From NCBI GenBank assembly GCA_964538575.1, contig CAZIGG010000104.1, forward strand, positions 1 to 10,539: a DNA stretch of 10,539 bases, read 5' to 3'. The notes under the pieces were generated by a model. The model saw only the letters and a program-made list of their open reading frames with translations, searched no databases and was not told the DNA's origin. A program made the position numbers and the translations under genes. The stretch is from UBA2336 sp964538575. GTDB lineage: Bacteria > Bacteroidota > Bacteroidia > Cytophagales > Cyclobacteriaceae. Position 1 is the stretch's first letter; each line of letters begins with the position of its first letter. This document shows positions 1 to 7,139 of this stretch, piece by piece.

Positions 1-66
1 TTTCGAACCTGTCTGCCGGAAGGCCTCAAAATTTTCAACTTCGAGCCTCAACTCATAATTTGCAGC
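1..66. other. Upstream flank of mrp, possibly the edge of another gene
   Basis: This short edge is too small to assign. On the minus strand one frame is open from base 90 to the window edge and reads like protein (residues such as EVENFEAFRQTGSK), but its only usual start codon is a TTG at 49-51. On the plus strand one frame ends with TAA at 56-58 and could be the tail of an upstream gene, and the mrp frame itself is open to the edge without a Met. Near the mrp start, TAATTTG at 56-62 resembles a shortened Bacteroidota -7 box. None of these readings is secure. Confidence 0.2.
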
Positions 67-1158
67 ATGAATTTTACTGAAAAGGATGTTTTACAGGCAC
101 TTTCGAAGGTTGAAGACCCCGATCTGAAGCGCGACCTGGTAAGCCTGAACATGATCCGGGATATTAAGGTTGAACCCGGAAAAGTAAGCTTTACCGTTGT
201 GCTCACGACCCCTGCGTGTCCCTTAAAAGAAAAGATCAGGCAGGATTGCTACGATGCCGTAGAAGCCATAACAGGCGAAGGCACCGGGATCGACATTACA
301 ATGACCTCTTCTGTAACCACTACCCGATCAAACACACCCTTATTACCAGGCGTTAAAAATATCATTGCTATCGCTTCAGGCAAAGGAGGTGTGGGCAAAT
401 CCACTGTAACGGCTAACCTGGCTGTTGCCCTGGCGAAAACCGGTGCAAAGGTCGGGCTTATCGATGCTGATATTTACGGGCCATCGGTGCCTGTCATGTT
501 TAATTGTGAGCATGAACAGCCTGCCGTACAACAGATCAATGGTAAAAACATGATCGTTCCGCTTGAACAATATGGCGTAAAGCTGTTGTCGATCGGATTT
601 TTGGCTCCTCCCGACAGCGCCATGATCTGGCGCGGGCCTATGGCAAGCTCGGCATTGAAACAATTTTTCAGCGATGCGTTATGGGGCGATCTCGATTATT
701 TACTGATCGATCTTCCTCCCGGAACCGGTGACATTCATTTAACACTTGTACAAACTGTACCCGTTACAGGCGCGGTGATTGTAACAACCCCTCAAAAGGT
801 TGCGCTTGCCGATGCCAACAAAGGCCTGCTTATGTTTAAGCAGCCTGCGATTAATGTTCCCGTGCTGGGCGTGGTTGAAAATATGGCGTACTTCACTCCC
901 GAGGAACTGCCGGAAAACAAGTATTACATCTTCGGTAAAGATGGCGGTAAAAAGCTTGCGGAAAAGCATAGTGTTCCGTTGCTTGGAGAAATCCCGCTCG
1001 TGCAGTCCATCCGCGAAAGCGGGGATTCCGGTTTACCGGTCGTGCTGAAAGATGGCCCCGTAGGTGAAGCGTTCATGAACCTGGCGGAATCGCTGGCGCG
1101 GCAGGTGGCTATCCGGAATGCGCAGCCGCAGACCTTAAAAACCGTGTTAAACGCATAA
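67..1158 (+). CDS. mrp: Mrp/NBP35 (ApbC) family Fe-S carrier P-loop ATPase
   Basis: Predicted cytoplasmic ATPase that binds an Fe-S cluster and passes it to target apoproteins. Residues 1-85 form a MIP18/DUF59 domain with the typical TTPACPL stretch (Cys51). Residues 95-350 are the ParA/MinD-like ATPase: deviant Walker A GKGGVGKS at 105-112, IDADIYGPS at 132-140 (switch/Walker A' region), and LLIDLPPGTGD at 212-222 (Walker B). Length (363 aa) is normal for the family. The segment that in E. coli or archaeal Mrp carries the Fe-S-binding CxxC (after ENM) here reads ENMAYFTPEELPENKYYIFG and has no Cys, so cluster binding must use other residues or a partner. The ATG at 67 starts the DUF59 domain at its usual place. 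A NifU-like scaffold gene follows 89 bases downstream, which fits a shared role in Fe-S maturation. Family assignment is very secure; the exact clients are unknown. Confidence 0.95.
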   Translation: MNFTEKDVLQALSKVEDPDLKRDLVSLNMIRDIKVEPGKVSFTVVLTTPACPLKEKIRQDCYDAVEAITGEGTGIDITMTSSVTTTRSNTPLLPGVKNIIAIASGKGGVGKSTVTANLAVALAKTGAKVGLIDADIYGPSVPVMFNCEHEQPAVQQINGKNMIVPLEQYGVKLLSIGFLAPPDSAMIWRGPMASSALKQFFSDALWGDLDYLLIDLPPGTGDIHLTLVQTVPVTGAVIVTTPQKVALADANKGLLMFKQPAINVPVLGVVENMAYFTPEELPENKYYIFGKDGGKKLAEKHSVPLLGEIPLVQSIRESGDSGLPVVLKDGPVGEAFMNLAESLARQVAIRNAQPQTLKTVLNA

Positions 1159-1211
1159 CCAAACATTCCGCCAACGGGTATTTTAAATAGTAAAGTTACC
1201 CTTCGAAATGT

Positions 1212-1219
1212 TACATTTG
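1212..1219 (+). promoter_or_regulatory. Putative -7 promoter box (TACATTTG) before the NifU-like gene
   Basis: TACATTTG matches the Bacteroidota primary-sigma -7 consensus TAnnTTTG and lies 28 bases before the ATG at 1248. I see no clear TTTG -33 element at the usual 19-21 base spacing. The NifU-like gene may therefore have its own transcript as well as read-through from mrp. The call rests on one short motif. Confidence 0.4.
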
Positions 1220-1247
1220 TAATTGAAAATTTAAGCCGGTTAACGAT

Positions 1248-1508
1248 ATGAATACCTCCACCGTTGAAGACCTTACCCAGCGCGTTGAAGCTTCGCTCGA
1301 TTCTATCCGCCCTTACTTGGAAGCCGATGGTGGAAACGTAAAGATCACCCGGATTACCAGCGACAAGGTTGTTACGCTGGAATTTGTAGGCGCATGCGGC
1401 ACCTGCCCCATGAGCACCATGACGTTTAAGGCGGGCGTTGAAGAGGCCATCAAAAAAGCGGTACCCGAAATCACCCGAATTGAAGTGATTAACCTGCATG
1501 TCAATTAA
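1248..1508 (+). CDS. NifU C-terminal domain (Nfu-type) Fe-S scaffold protein
   Basis: Small cytoplasmic protein (86 aa) made of a single NifU C-terminal domain. This family holds a labile 4Fe-4S cluster between two subunits and hands it to client proteins. The hallmark is CGTC at residues 50-53 inside VGACGTCPMST. The N-terminal half has the typical helix and LEADGGNVKI segment (residues 24-33). The protein consists of this domain alone, without the IscU-like N-terminal domain of full NifU or the A-type domain of E. coli NfuA. Its position behind mrp suggests scaffold and carrier are supplied together. The ATG at 1248 gives the expected domain start. Assignment is very secure; whether it acts as scaffold or late carrier in this organism is inferred from the family. 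Confidence 0.95.
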   Translation: MNTSTVEDLTQRVEASLDSIRPYLEADGGNVKITRITSDKVVTLEFVGACGTCPMSTMTFKAGVEEAIKKAVPEITRIEVINLHVN

Positions 1509-1597
1509 CCGGGGTGAGTTTCTTCATGCAACAACACTAAATGCCTCGTATACTAAGCCGGTACGCATTTCCGTTTTGAACAGGATATAGTTGGGTT

Positions 1598-3214
1598 ATG
1601 AGAATATTGCGGCCTGCGCTCATACTTTTTTTATTTCTTACCTTTTGTTCAGGCGTTTATGCGCAGCAGAGATGCGCTACCGTTGAATACCAACAGATAA
1701 ACCGTTCAACGGGAAAGGTTTTTGAAACGGACGAGCAGTTTGAAAAAGCGCTGTCCGAAAAAATCCGGGCCCGTAAAAAAAATCTTTCTCAGAATCTGAC
1801 AACCGGTGCTCCGTACAGGATCCCGGTAGTTGTTCATGTTATCCATAACGGGGAAGCAGAAGGTGTTGGCAAAAATATTCCGGATGCCCAAATCATTTCC
1901 CAGATAGATGTTCTTAATAAAGACTTTAACCGGTTAAATGCAGATGCGGGAAATACACCGGAAGAATTTCTTCCCGCTGCCGGAAACTTAGACATCGAAT
2001 TTGTACTGGCCAAGCAAGATCCGGATGGTCAGCCTACAGACGGTATTGTACGGGTAGACGGCAAACGTGATCAATGGCCGCTCAGCCTTGAATCGCAATT
2101 TAAGGCGCTAAGCTACTGGCCTGCGGAAGATTATCTGAATATCTGGGTTATCAAATTCCAGAGTTATTTGGGATACGCCCAGTTTCCGGTGTCTTCCGGT
2201 TTACCGGGACTTGAAGACGAAAACAATAACCGTTTAACCGATGGAGTAATTCTGGACTACCGTGTTTTCGGAACAATCGATGCCGGTCCTTTCAATCTCG
2301 ATGATCACTACAACAAAGGCAGAAGCGCAACCCATGAAGTAGGGCACTTCTTAGGCCTGCGGCACATCTGGGGTGATGATACCGGCTGCACGGCCAGCGA
2401 CTATGCAGACGATACGCCAAATCAAGCTAAAGAAACGTACAACACCCCGGCACATCCGCGGGCAGATATTTGCTCACCGGCTATTATGTTTCAAAACTAC
2501 ATGGATTATACCGATGATGTCAGCATGAATTTATTTACCTGGAACCAGGTTGACCGGATGATCACGGTGATGGAGAACAGTCCGCGCAGGAAGAGCCTTC
2601 CAACCTCACATGGATTGGAGGAGCCGGTACCGGGCGACATTGATGTTGAGCTTCTCGAAATTGAAAACCCGGTTAGTATTATCTGCGATCAGACCCCTGA
2701 GCTTCGGTTCACTGTGGCAAACCTGAGTGGTGCGCCCGTTACTTCACTGACCCTAAAACTTACCATAAATTCTATCACCACGGAAGCTGAAGTTAATTTT
2801 ACGGCCCCGCCCTTTACCACACTGGCAGAAATAAAGATATCCGGTGTTACCCTGGTTGTCGGAGAAAATACAATCACGGTGAGAATCCTCCGTATAAATG
2901 GTAAAACAGACCCTAACCCGGCTAACAACGAACTGGAAACTTCTGTTCAGGTATTACATCCCGAATGCGAAACGTTTGCTCTTTATACGAACGAAGAAGG
3001 CATACCGGTAATCACATTTGAGCTGAGCGAGCCGGCACCCGTTGATATAAATGTTATCAACATGGCTGGCCAGGTAGCTGCACGGGTTCAATATGAGCGC
3101 ATCCTGAATGAAACCGTACCCCTGCCATTGCCGGCCCGCATGAAAGGTGTATACGTTGTCAGGCTGAAGATCGGCAGCCGGTACTATTCAAGAAAGGTAT
3201 ACCTATATCCTTAA
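1598..3214 (+). CDS. Secreted M43 (pappalysin-like) zinc metalloprotease with T9SS sorting domain
   Basis: Predicted exported endopeptidase. Residues 1-22 are a signal peptide (hydrophobic run, then VYAQ, probable cut after Ala22). Residues about 70-335 are an M43B catalytic domain. The zinc motif HEVGHFLGLRH is at 246-256, and a Met-turn-like NYMDYTDD is at 300-307. Cys264 and Cys292, between these two motifs, could form the disulfide seen in this family. The region before it (IPVVVHVIHNG, 75-84) is the typical first strand. Residues about 345-455 look like a CARDB/Ig-like sandwich (TVANLSG, then PNPANNE). Residues about 465-538 look like a type A T9SS sorting domain: INMAGQ, GVYVVRL and a basic YYSRKVYLYP end. 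It lacks the YPNP opening that many such domains have. Outer-membrane translocation by T9SS and cleavage of the tail are inferred. The substrate is unknown, and neighbours do not suggest one. Confidence 0.9.
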   Translation: MRILRPALILFLFLTFCSGVYAQQRCATVEYQQINRSTGKVFETDEQFEKALSEKIRARKKNLSQNLTTGAPYRIPVVVHVIHNGEAEGVGKNIPDAQIISQIDVLNKDFNRLNADAGNTPEEFLPAAGNLDIEFVLAKQDPDGQPTDGIVRVDGKRDQWPLSLESQFKALSYWPAEDYLNIWVIKFQSYLGYAQFPVSSGLPGLEDENNNRLTDGVILDYRVFGTIDAGPFNLDDHYNKGRSATHEVGHFLGLRHIWGDDTGCTASDYADDTPNQAKETYNTPAHPRADICSPAIMFQNYMDYTDDVSMNLFTWNQVDRMITVMENSPRRKSLPTSHGLEEPVPGDIDVELLEIENPVSIICDQTPELRFTVANLSGAPVTSLTLKLTINSITTEAEVNFTAPPFTTLAEIKISGVTLVVGENTITVRILRINGKTDPNPANNELETSVQVLHPECETFALYTNEEGIPVITFELSEPAPVDINVINMAGQVAARVQYERILNETVPLPLPARMKGVYVVRLKIGSRYYSRKVYLYP

Positions 3215-3224
3215 AACCACCTTC

Positions 3225-3232
3225 TATTTTTG
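3225..3232 (+). promoter_or_regulatory. Putative -7 promoter box (TATTTTTG) before ddl
   Basis: TATTTTTG is an exact match to the Bacteroidota -7 consensus TAnnTTTG. It is followed directly by TAACTTTC (3233-3240), a one-mismatch match. Either could start the ddl-PASTA-T9SS transcript; the ATG lies 24 bases after the first box. No good -33 TTTG is visible. The 42-base gap after the metalloprotease stop holds no obvious terminator hairpin, so read-through is also possible. Confidence 0.45.
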
Positions 3233-3256
3233 TAACTTTCGTACTTAAATTTTCCA

Positions 3257-4342
3257 ATGGAATCGAAGAAGATTGTTGCTATTCTGTATGGCGGGCGTTC
3301 GGTGGAGCATGGCGTGTCGATAAATTCAGCCCGGAATATTTTCGAGCATCTTGATAAGGAAAAGTTTGAACCGCTCGCGATCGGCATCAATGCAAAAGGC
3401 AAGTGGTTCCTGACAAAGAATGTTGATAAAGACATCGACCAGGGGCAACCGTTAGGACTGATCCTTGATCCTGAAAAACCCGGGTTTATTTTATTGGCCA
3501 GCGGTGACCGCCTGAAAATCGACATCATCTTTCCCGTGCTGCACGGCACGGACGGTGAAGACGGAAGCATCCAGGGCCTGATTAAAGCCATTGATCTGCC
3601 GATGGTCGGAACAGGCGTGCTGGGCTCGGCTGTGTCCATGAATAAGATCATTGCAAAAAGATTATTACAGGAAGCGGGCATACCCGTTACCAGGTTTGTT
3701 GCCTTTCATTTTGATGACCAGAAGAAAATAAAATTTGAGGATATCAAAAAGAAGCTCGGGCTTCCGTTTATGGTGAAGTCTGCCAGTCTGGGCTCATCGG
3801 TGGGCGTAACCAAAGTAAGCCGTAAAAGCGAATTCAAAAACGCAGTGGATGAGTCGTTCAAATACGACCAGGAAATTCTGATTGAGCAATTTATTGAAGG
3901 CCGCGAAATAGAATGTGCCCTGCTGGGAAATAAACCTGCCGAAGCCTCGAATCCGGGTGAAATTGTAATCAGTAAAAAATACGAGTTCTACACCTTTGAT
4001 GCCAAGTACGTGGATGCTGAAGCGGTCGAAATTAACGTTCCGGCTAAGCTTGATAAAAAATCGGTAAAGCTTATCCGCGAAATTTCGGTACAGGCTTACC
4101 GCGCATTGCACTGCGAAGATTTTTCGCGCGTGGATTTATTCCTTACCAAAAAAGGGAAAGTTTATGTGAACGAGATCAACACCATTCCCGGATTTACCAA
4201 TTCCAGCATGTACCCGATGATGTGGAATGAACGCGGAATTTCTTTTAGCGCACTCATTACGCGGCTGCTGAACCTGGCTAGTGAGCGATATGCGGCTAAT
4301 AAACGCGTTGAGCACGATTTTCAATCTTCTTTAAAATTCTGA
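3257..4342 (+). CDS. ddl: D-alanine-D-alanine ligase
   Basis: ATP-grasp enzyme that joins two D-Ala molecules to make the dipeptide for the peptidoglycan precursor; acts in the cytoplasm. All family landmarks are visible. YGGRSVEHGVS (11-21) carries the catalytic Glu17. LHGTDGEDGSIQG (95-107) is the N-terminal loop. VKSASLGSSVGV (173-184) holds the catalytic Ser loop, with Ser where many homologues have Pro (VKPA). FDAKY (247-251) is the omega loop. RVDLF (291-295) and NEIN (305-308) supply Arg291 and the metal ligands Asp293, Glu306 and Asn308. PGFTNSSMYP (311-320) closes the site. Tyr251 at the omega-loop position fits D-Ala-D-Ala rather than the D-Ala-D-Lac (Phe) type. Length 361 aa is normal. 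It heads a likely operon with the PASTA gene 27 bases downstream. Confidence 0.96.
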   Translation: MESKKIVAILYGGRSVEHGVSINSARNIFEHLDKEKFEPLAIGINAKGKWFLTKNVDKDIDQGQPLGLILDPEKPGFILLASGDRLKIDIIFPVLHGTDGEDGSIQGLIKAIDLPMVGTGVLGSAVSMNKIIAKRLLQEAGIPVTRFVAFHFDDQKKIKFEDIKKKLGLPFMVKSASLGSSVGVTKVSRKSEFKNAVDESFKYDQEILIEQFIEGREIECALLGNKPAEASNPGEIVISKKYEFYTFDAKYVDAEAVEINVPAKLDKKSVKLIREISVQAYRALHCEDFSRVDLFLTKKGKVYVNEINTIPGFTNSSMYPMMWNERGISFSALITRLLNLASERYAANKRVEHDFQSSLKF

Positions 4343-4369
4343 TCATTGTAGGATAATCCGAACCCCGGC

Positions 4370-5158
4370 ATGGCATTTCGTTTTAAAAAATACACTTCAA
4401 CACTCGGTGGACTTCTGGTAAGTATCCTGGTTGCCTGCGGCACGCTGATGTTAATCATGATCTTGTACTTTTACGTTTACCTCCCGCAGGTAACCAACCA
4501 CGATGAAACCATCACGGTACCCAATGCCGTTGGAAAAAATTTCAGCGAGCTGGAAGATTTCTTGGGCAAGCGCGACCTCCGCTATGAAGTGAGTGATTCA
4601 ACGTATTCAGGCGGTTATCCTCCGCTTACCGTGTTGAAACAGTATCCGGCAGCCGGTGCAAAGGTTAAGGAGAACCGCGTTATTTATGTTTCGCTGAACC
4701 GGGTCACCCCGCCCACGGTGGGCATGCCCGATCTTAAAGACATCTCCCTGATCAATGCCGATGCGATCTTAAAAAGCAACGAACTTAAACGCGGCCGCAT
4801 AGAACTTGTAAGAGGTCCTTTTCAGATCGTTACGGGTATGAAATATAAAGGTCAGCCCATCGAAAAAGGAGCGCGCGTTCCCAAGGGTTCTGTAATTGAC
4901 CTGGTGGTTATGGATGGCGGTAAAAGATGCGATGCCATGATTAACCTGCTCGGTAAAGAATGGGACGAAGCGGATTTTGAAATTAAAGGAAACAACCTGA
5001 TCTCTGAAATTATACCTGCCAGTGATACTACCGGGATAGTATCGGTGGTACTTAAACAAAAACCTGAGCAGGGACAAACGATTTGTGTTGGTGACATCGT
5101 TACAATCTGGATAGGCTCTGCAGGGACTGTAGTGCCGGAAAAGGACGAATTTGATTAA
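4370..5158 (+). CDS. Membrane-anchored protein with three PASTA domains
   Basis: 262-aa protein with a short basic N-terminus (RFKKY), one membrane segment at about residues 12-37, and an extracytoplasmic part that looks like three PASTA repeats: about 44-111 (TVPNAVGKNFSELE...QYPAAGAKV), 113-182 (MPDLKDISLINADAIL...GARVPKGSVIDLVV) and 183-250 (INLLGKEWDEADFEI...QKPEQGQTICVGD). The third is the most degenerate. PASTA domains in Ser/Thr kinases and penicillin-binding proteins bind peptidoglycan or muropeptides. Here there is neither a kinase nor a transpeptidase domain, so it may be a cell-wall sensor or anchor. Position between ddl and a T9SS cargo gene, with 27 bases to ddl and an overlap or 10-base gap downstream, supports a cell-envelope role. 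Domain type is secure; the function is not known to me. Confidence 0.88.
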   Translation: MAFRFKKYTSTLGGLLVSILVACGTLMLIMILYFYVYLPQVTNHDETITVPNAVGKNFSELEDFLGKRDLRYEVSDSTYSGGYPPLTVLKQYPAAGAKVKENRVIYVSLNRVTPPTVGMPDLKDISLINADAILKSNELKRGRIELVRGPFQIVTGMKYKGQPIEKGARVPKGSVIDLVVMDGGKRCDAMINLLGKEWDEADFEIKGNNLISEIIPASDTTGIVSVVLKQKPEQGQTICVGDIVTIWIGSAGTVVPEKDEFD

Positions 5159-7139
5159 CTATTTAAACGTGCACCCGATCAAGCTGCGTTACGTACTAAT
5201 CCTTGTTATCTGGCTGCCCGTCACCGCATTCGCGCAGCTTAAGAAGTACGGCCCGGCCCGCCAGGCGCCCGATCAGGCCACTGTTCTTAAAAATGCACGA
5301 CAACAGGCAGGCGAACCGCTTTCACTTCCTTTTTGGGATGATTTTTCTTTTTCATCCGGGCATCCCTCGGATTCGCTTTGGATTGTGAATCGTACCGTAT
5401 TCGTGAATGACGGGCAGGGCATAAACCCACCCAGCATTAACGTGGCCACGTTTGATGGTTATAACGAAAACGGGCTTCCCTACTCTACGGTTCCGGAGGC
5501 AACCGGCTACAGGGATACGCTTGAATCGCAGTTCATCAAGCTGGCGGATGTTCTTCCTGAATATCGCAACAGTATTTACCTAAGCTTCTTTTACCAGGCG
5601 GGCGGAAACAGCGAGATCCCGGACCCGGGAGATTTCCTGCAGCTTGAGTTTAAGAGTACGGAAGGCTGGAAAGAGATTTACCGGTTCAGGGTAAAAGCTA
5701 ATGCCGATCCGGCAGTCTTCTACGATACCGCCATTCAAATTCCGCAGGAAGTCGCGGGTAGTATTCCAAACTACTTTCATAATGCGTTTCAATTCAGGTT
5801 TACATCGTTCGGGAAAATTTCAGGCGCGTACGATGGGTGGCACCTTGACTACGTGTACCTGAACAGGCGGGTAAATGACAATGAAGAAGTTATCGATCCC
5901 TCTTATAACATTAATGAGGGGGATAAAAACACCAATATTTCCGACCGGGCAATTTCAACTCCATTCACCTCCATTTTACGCAACGGATACTATGCCATGC
6001 CGTATTCGCATTTTTTACACAACGCGGAAGATAATCTCCAGATACGATCCACGCTCCAGTTTTTTAATCTGATCGATGCCGGCTTTCCGCAATCCGCGAA
6101 CTATTCTTCATTCGCAACGATAACCAATTTCAACGGTGATGTTCCAACTACCATTTTTAATGGTCCCGTTGTAACCGATGCAACCTTTGGTTTTGCCCTG
6201 CCCAGCCGGCAATATTCTACCAGGCTGGTAGAAGTGCTCCCGGCCGCTTCCACTTTTGTTCCCGCGGATTCATCCAAAATTTTTATAAAGGTAATTGCGA
6301 ACGTGGGGGATATGAAAGACACGATCGATTACTTCAGCCGTTACATTCCCATCAATTTCAGATTGAATGATTCGGTAAGCCACACTTTCACCCTGTCGAA
6401 CTACTACGCCTACGATGATGGTATTGCTGAATACTCCATGACACTTGCTGCACAGGGCAACCAGTTCGCCTATCGCTTTGTGATGGATAAGGATATTGAA
6501 CAGGATACATTAAACGGAGTCTATATTTATTTTCCGTTTGCTGGCGGAACCGTTCCGCCCGATGTGCAGATTTTTGTCTTCCGGGATAAGGGCGGCAAGC
6601 CCGACAGCGCATGGGTGTACCGGCAGACATGGCCGGTTACGCGCACCGCCAACAACCTCTTCACGGAAATTCCTTTTTCCGAAGGCATCATCGTTCGGGA
6701 TACTTTTTACATCGGGTATCTTGAAACAGAAACCGGGGGCCCGGATCGCATCCGCATCGGGCTGGATGCCAGTCACGATACCGGTGACCAGATGTTTACC
6801 CGAAATACAATTTATCATCCCTGGCTTCAGAATGATGAACTCGAGGGAAGCGCGATGATCCGGCCACGCTTTGGAAGCGCTCCGGTAATATCCGGAATTG
6901 AAGATGAGCCAAACCCGGTTTCCCTCTATCCAAATCCAACCAAAGGCGAGTTCTATATGAAAGGCCGGGTGGATAATTTACAAGTCATTTCCCTCACGGG
7001 TCAATCCGTAAGCTTCCGGGTTGAGCATATGCAGGACATTAAAAAAGTAACGCTTCAGGGGACAGCCCCGGGACTATACATCGTTCGCTACCGGTCCGGC
7101 TCAAAAGTTTACACCCGTAAGATCCTGGTTAAGGAATAG
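5151..7139 (+). CDS. Large T9SS cargo protein of unknown function (type A sorting domain)
   Basis: 662-aa exported protein. Residues 1-28 are a signal peptide (VLILVIWLPVTAFA, cut before Gln29). Residues about 58-240 look like a beta-sandwich of jelly-roll/MAM or galactose-binding type: PFWDDFSF (60-67), NPPSINVATFDGYN (92-105), then alternating strands ending in DGWHLDYVYLN. The central part (about 250-580) is beta-rich and not recognised. Residues about 590-662 are a type A T9SS sorting domain with LYPNPTKG (592-599), ISLTGQ, GLYIVRY and a basic end (YTRKILVKE). There is no ATG start: candidates are TTG at 5151, which has AAGGA five bases upstream and overlaps the PASTA gene by 8 bases, and GTG at 5169, 10 bases after that gene's stop. 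Both keep the signal peptide. The 3' end overlaps the convergent protease gene by 11 bases. No catalytic motif seen; an adhesive or structural surface role is a guess. Confidence 0.85.
   Translation: MINYLNVHPIKLRYVLILVIWLPVTAFAQLKKYGPARQAPDQATVLKNARQQAGEPLSLPFWDDFSFSSGHPSDSLWIVNRTVFVNDGQGINPPSINVATFDGYNENGLPYSTVPEATGYRDTLESQFIKLADVLPEYRNSIYLSFFYQAGGNSEIPDPGDFLQLEFKSTEGWKEIYRFRVKANADPAVFYDTAIQIPQEVAGSIPNYFHNAFQFRFTSFGKISGAYDGWHLDYVYLNRRVNDNEEVIDPSYNINEGDKNTNISDRAISTPFTSILRNGYYAMPYSHFLHNAEDNLQIRSTLQFFNLIDAGFPQSANYSSFATITNFNGDVPTTIFNGPVVTDATFGFALPSRQYSTRLVEVLPAASTFVPADSSKIFIKVIANVGDMKDTIDYFSRYIPINFRLNDSVSHTFTLSNYYAYDDGIAEYSMTLAAQGNQFAYRFVMDKDIEQDTLNGVYIYFPFAGGTVPPDVQIFVFRDKGGKPDSAWVYRQTWPVTRTANNLFTEIPFSEGIIVRDTFYIGYLETETGGPDRIRIGLDASHDTGDQMFTRNTIYHPWLQNDELEGSAMIRPRFGSAPVISGIEDEPNPVSLYPNPTKGEFYMKGRVDNLQVISLTGQSVSFRVEHMQDIKKVTLQGTAPGLYIVRYRSGSKVYTRKILVKE

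Noticed and set aside
1..51. Protein-like minus-strand frame diverging from mrp
   Set aside because: Only 17 codons are visible and the only start is TTG; not enough to call a gene, so it is listed only as an unassigned flank.
924..1499. Long open frame on the minus strand (191 codons) across the end of mrp and the NifU-like gene
   Set aside because: It lies antisense to two certain genes and its protein has no recognisable motif; it is a by-product of their codon use.
1539..1570. Inverted repeat AAATGC/GCATTT between the NifU-like and protease genes
   Set aside because: Only 6 bp with a 20-base loop and no T-run; expected by chance.
1586..1593. TATAGTTG just before the metalloprotease as a -7 box
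   Set aside because: It mismatches the TTTG part, is only 4 bases from the ATG, and has no -33 partner.
3211..3681. Minus-strand open frame of 156 codons opposite the start of ddl
   Set aside because: Fully antisense to the unmistakable N-terminal half of ddl; no family features.
3431..4342. Possibility that the ligase is a vancomycin-resistance D-Ala-D-Lac type
   Set aside because: The omega loop has AKY with Tyr, the D-Ala-D-Ala signature, and no vanH or vanX-like neighbour is present.
6388..6858. Several overlapping 80-106 codon frames on both strands inside the T9SS cargo gene
   Set aside because: They lie inside a long, well-supported gene and their arginine- and proline-rich translations are typical of out-of-frame reading.
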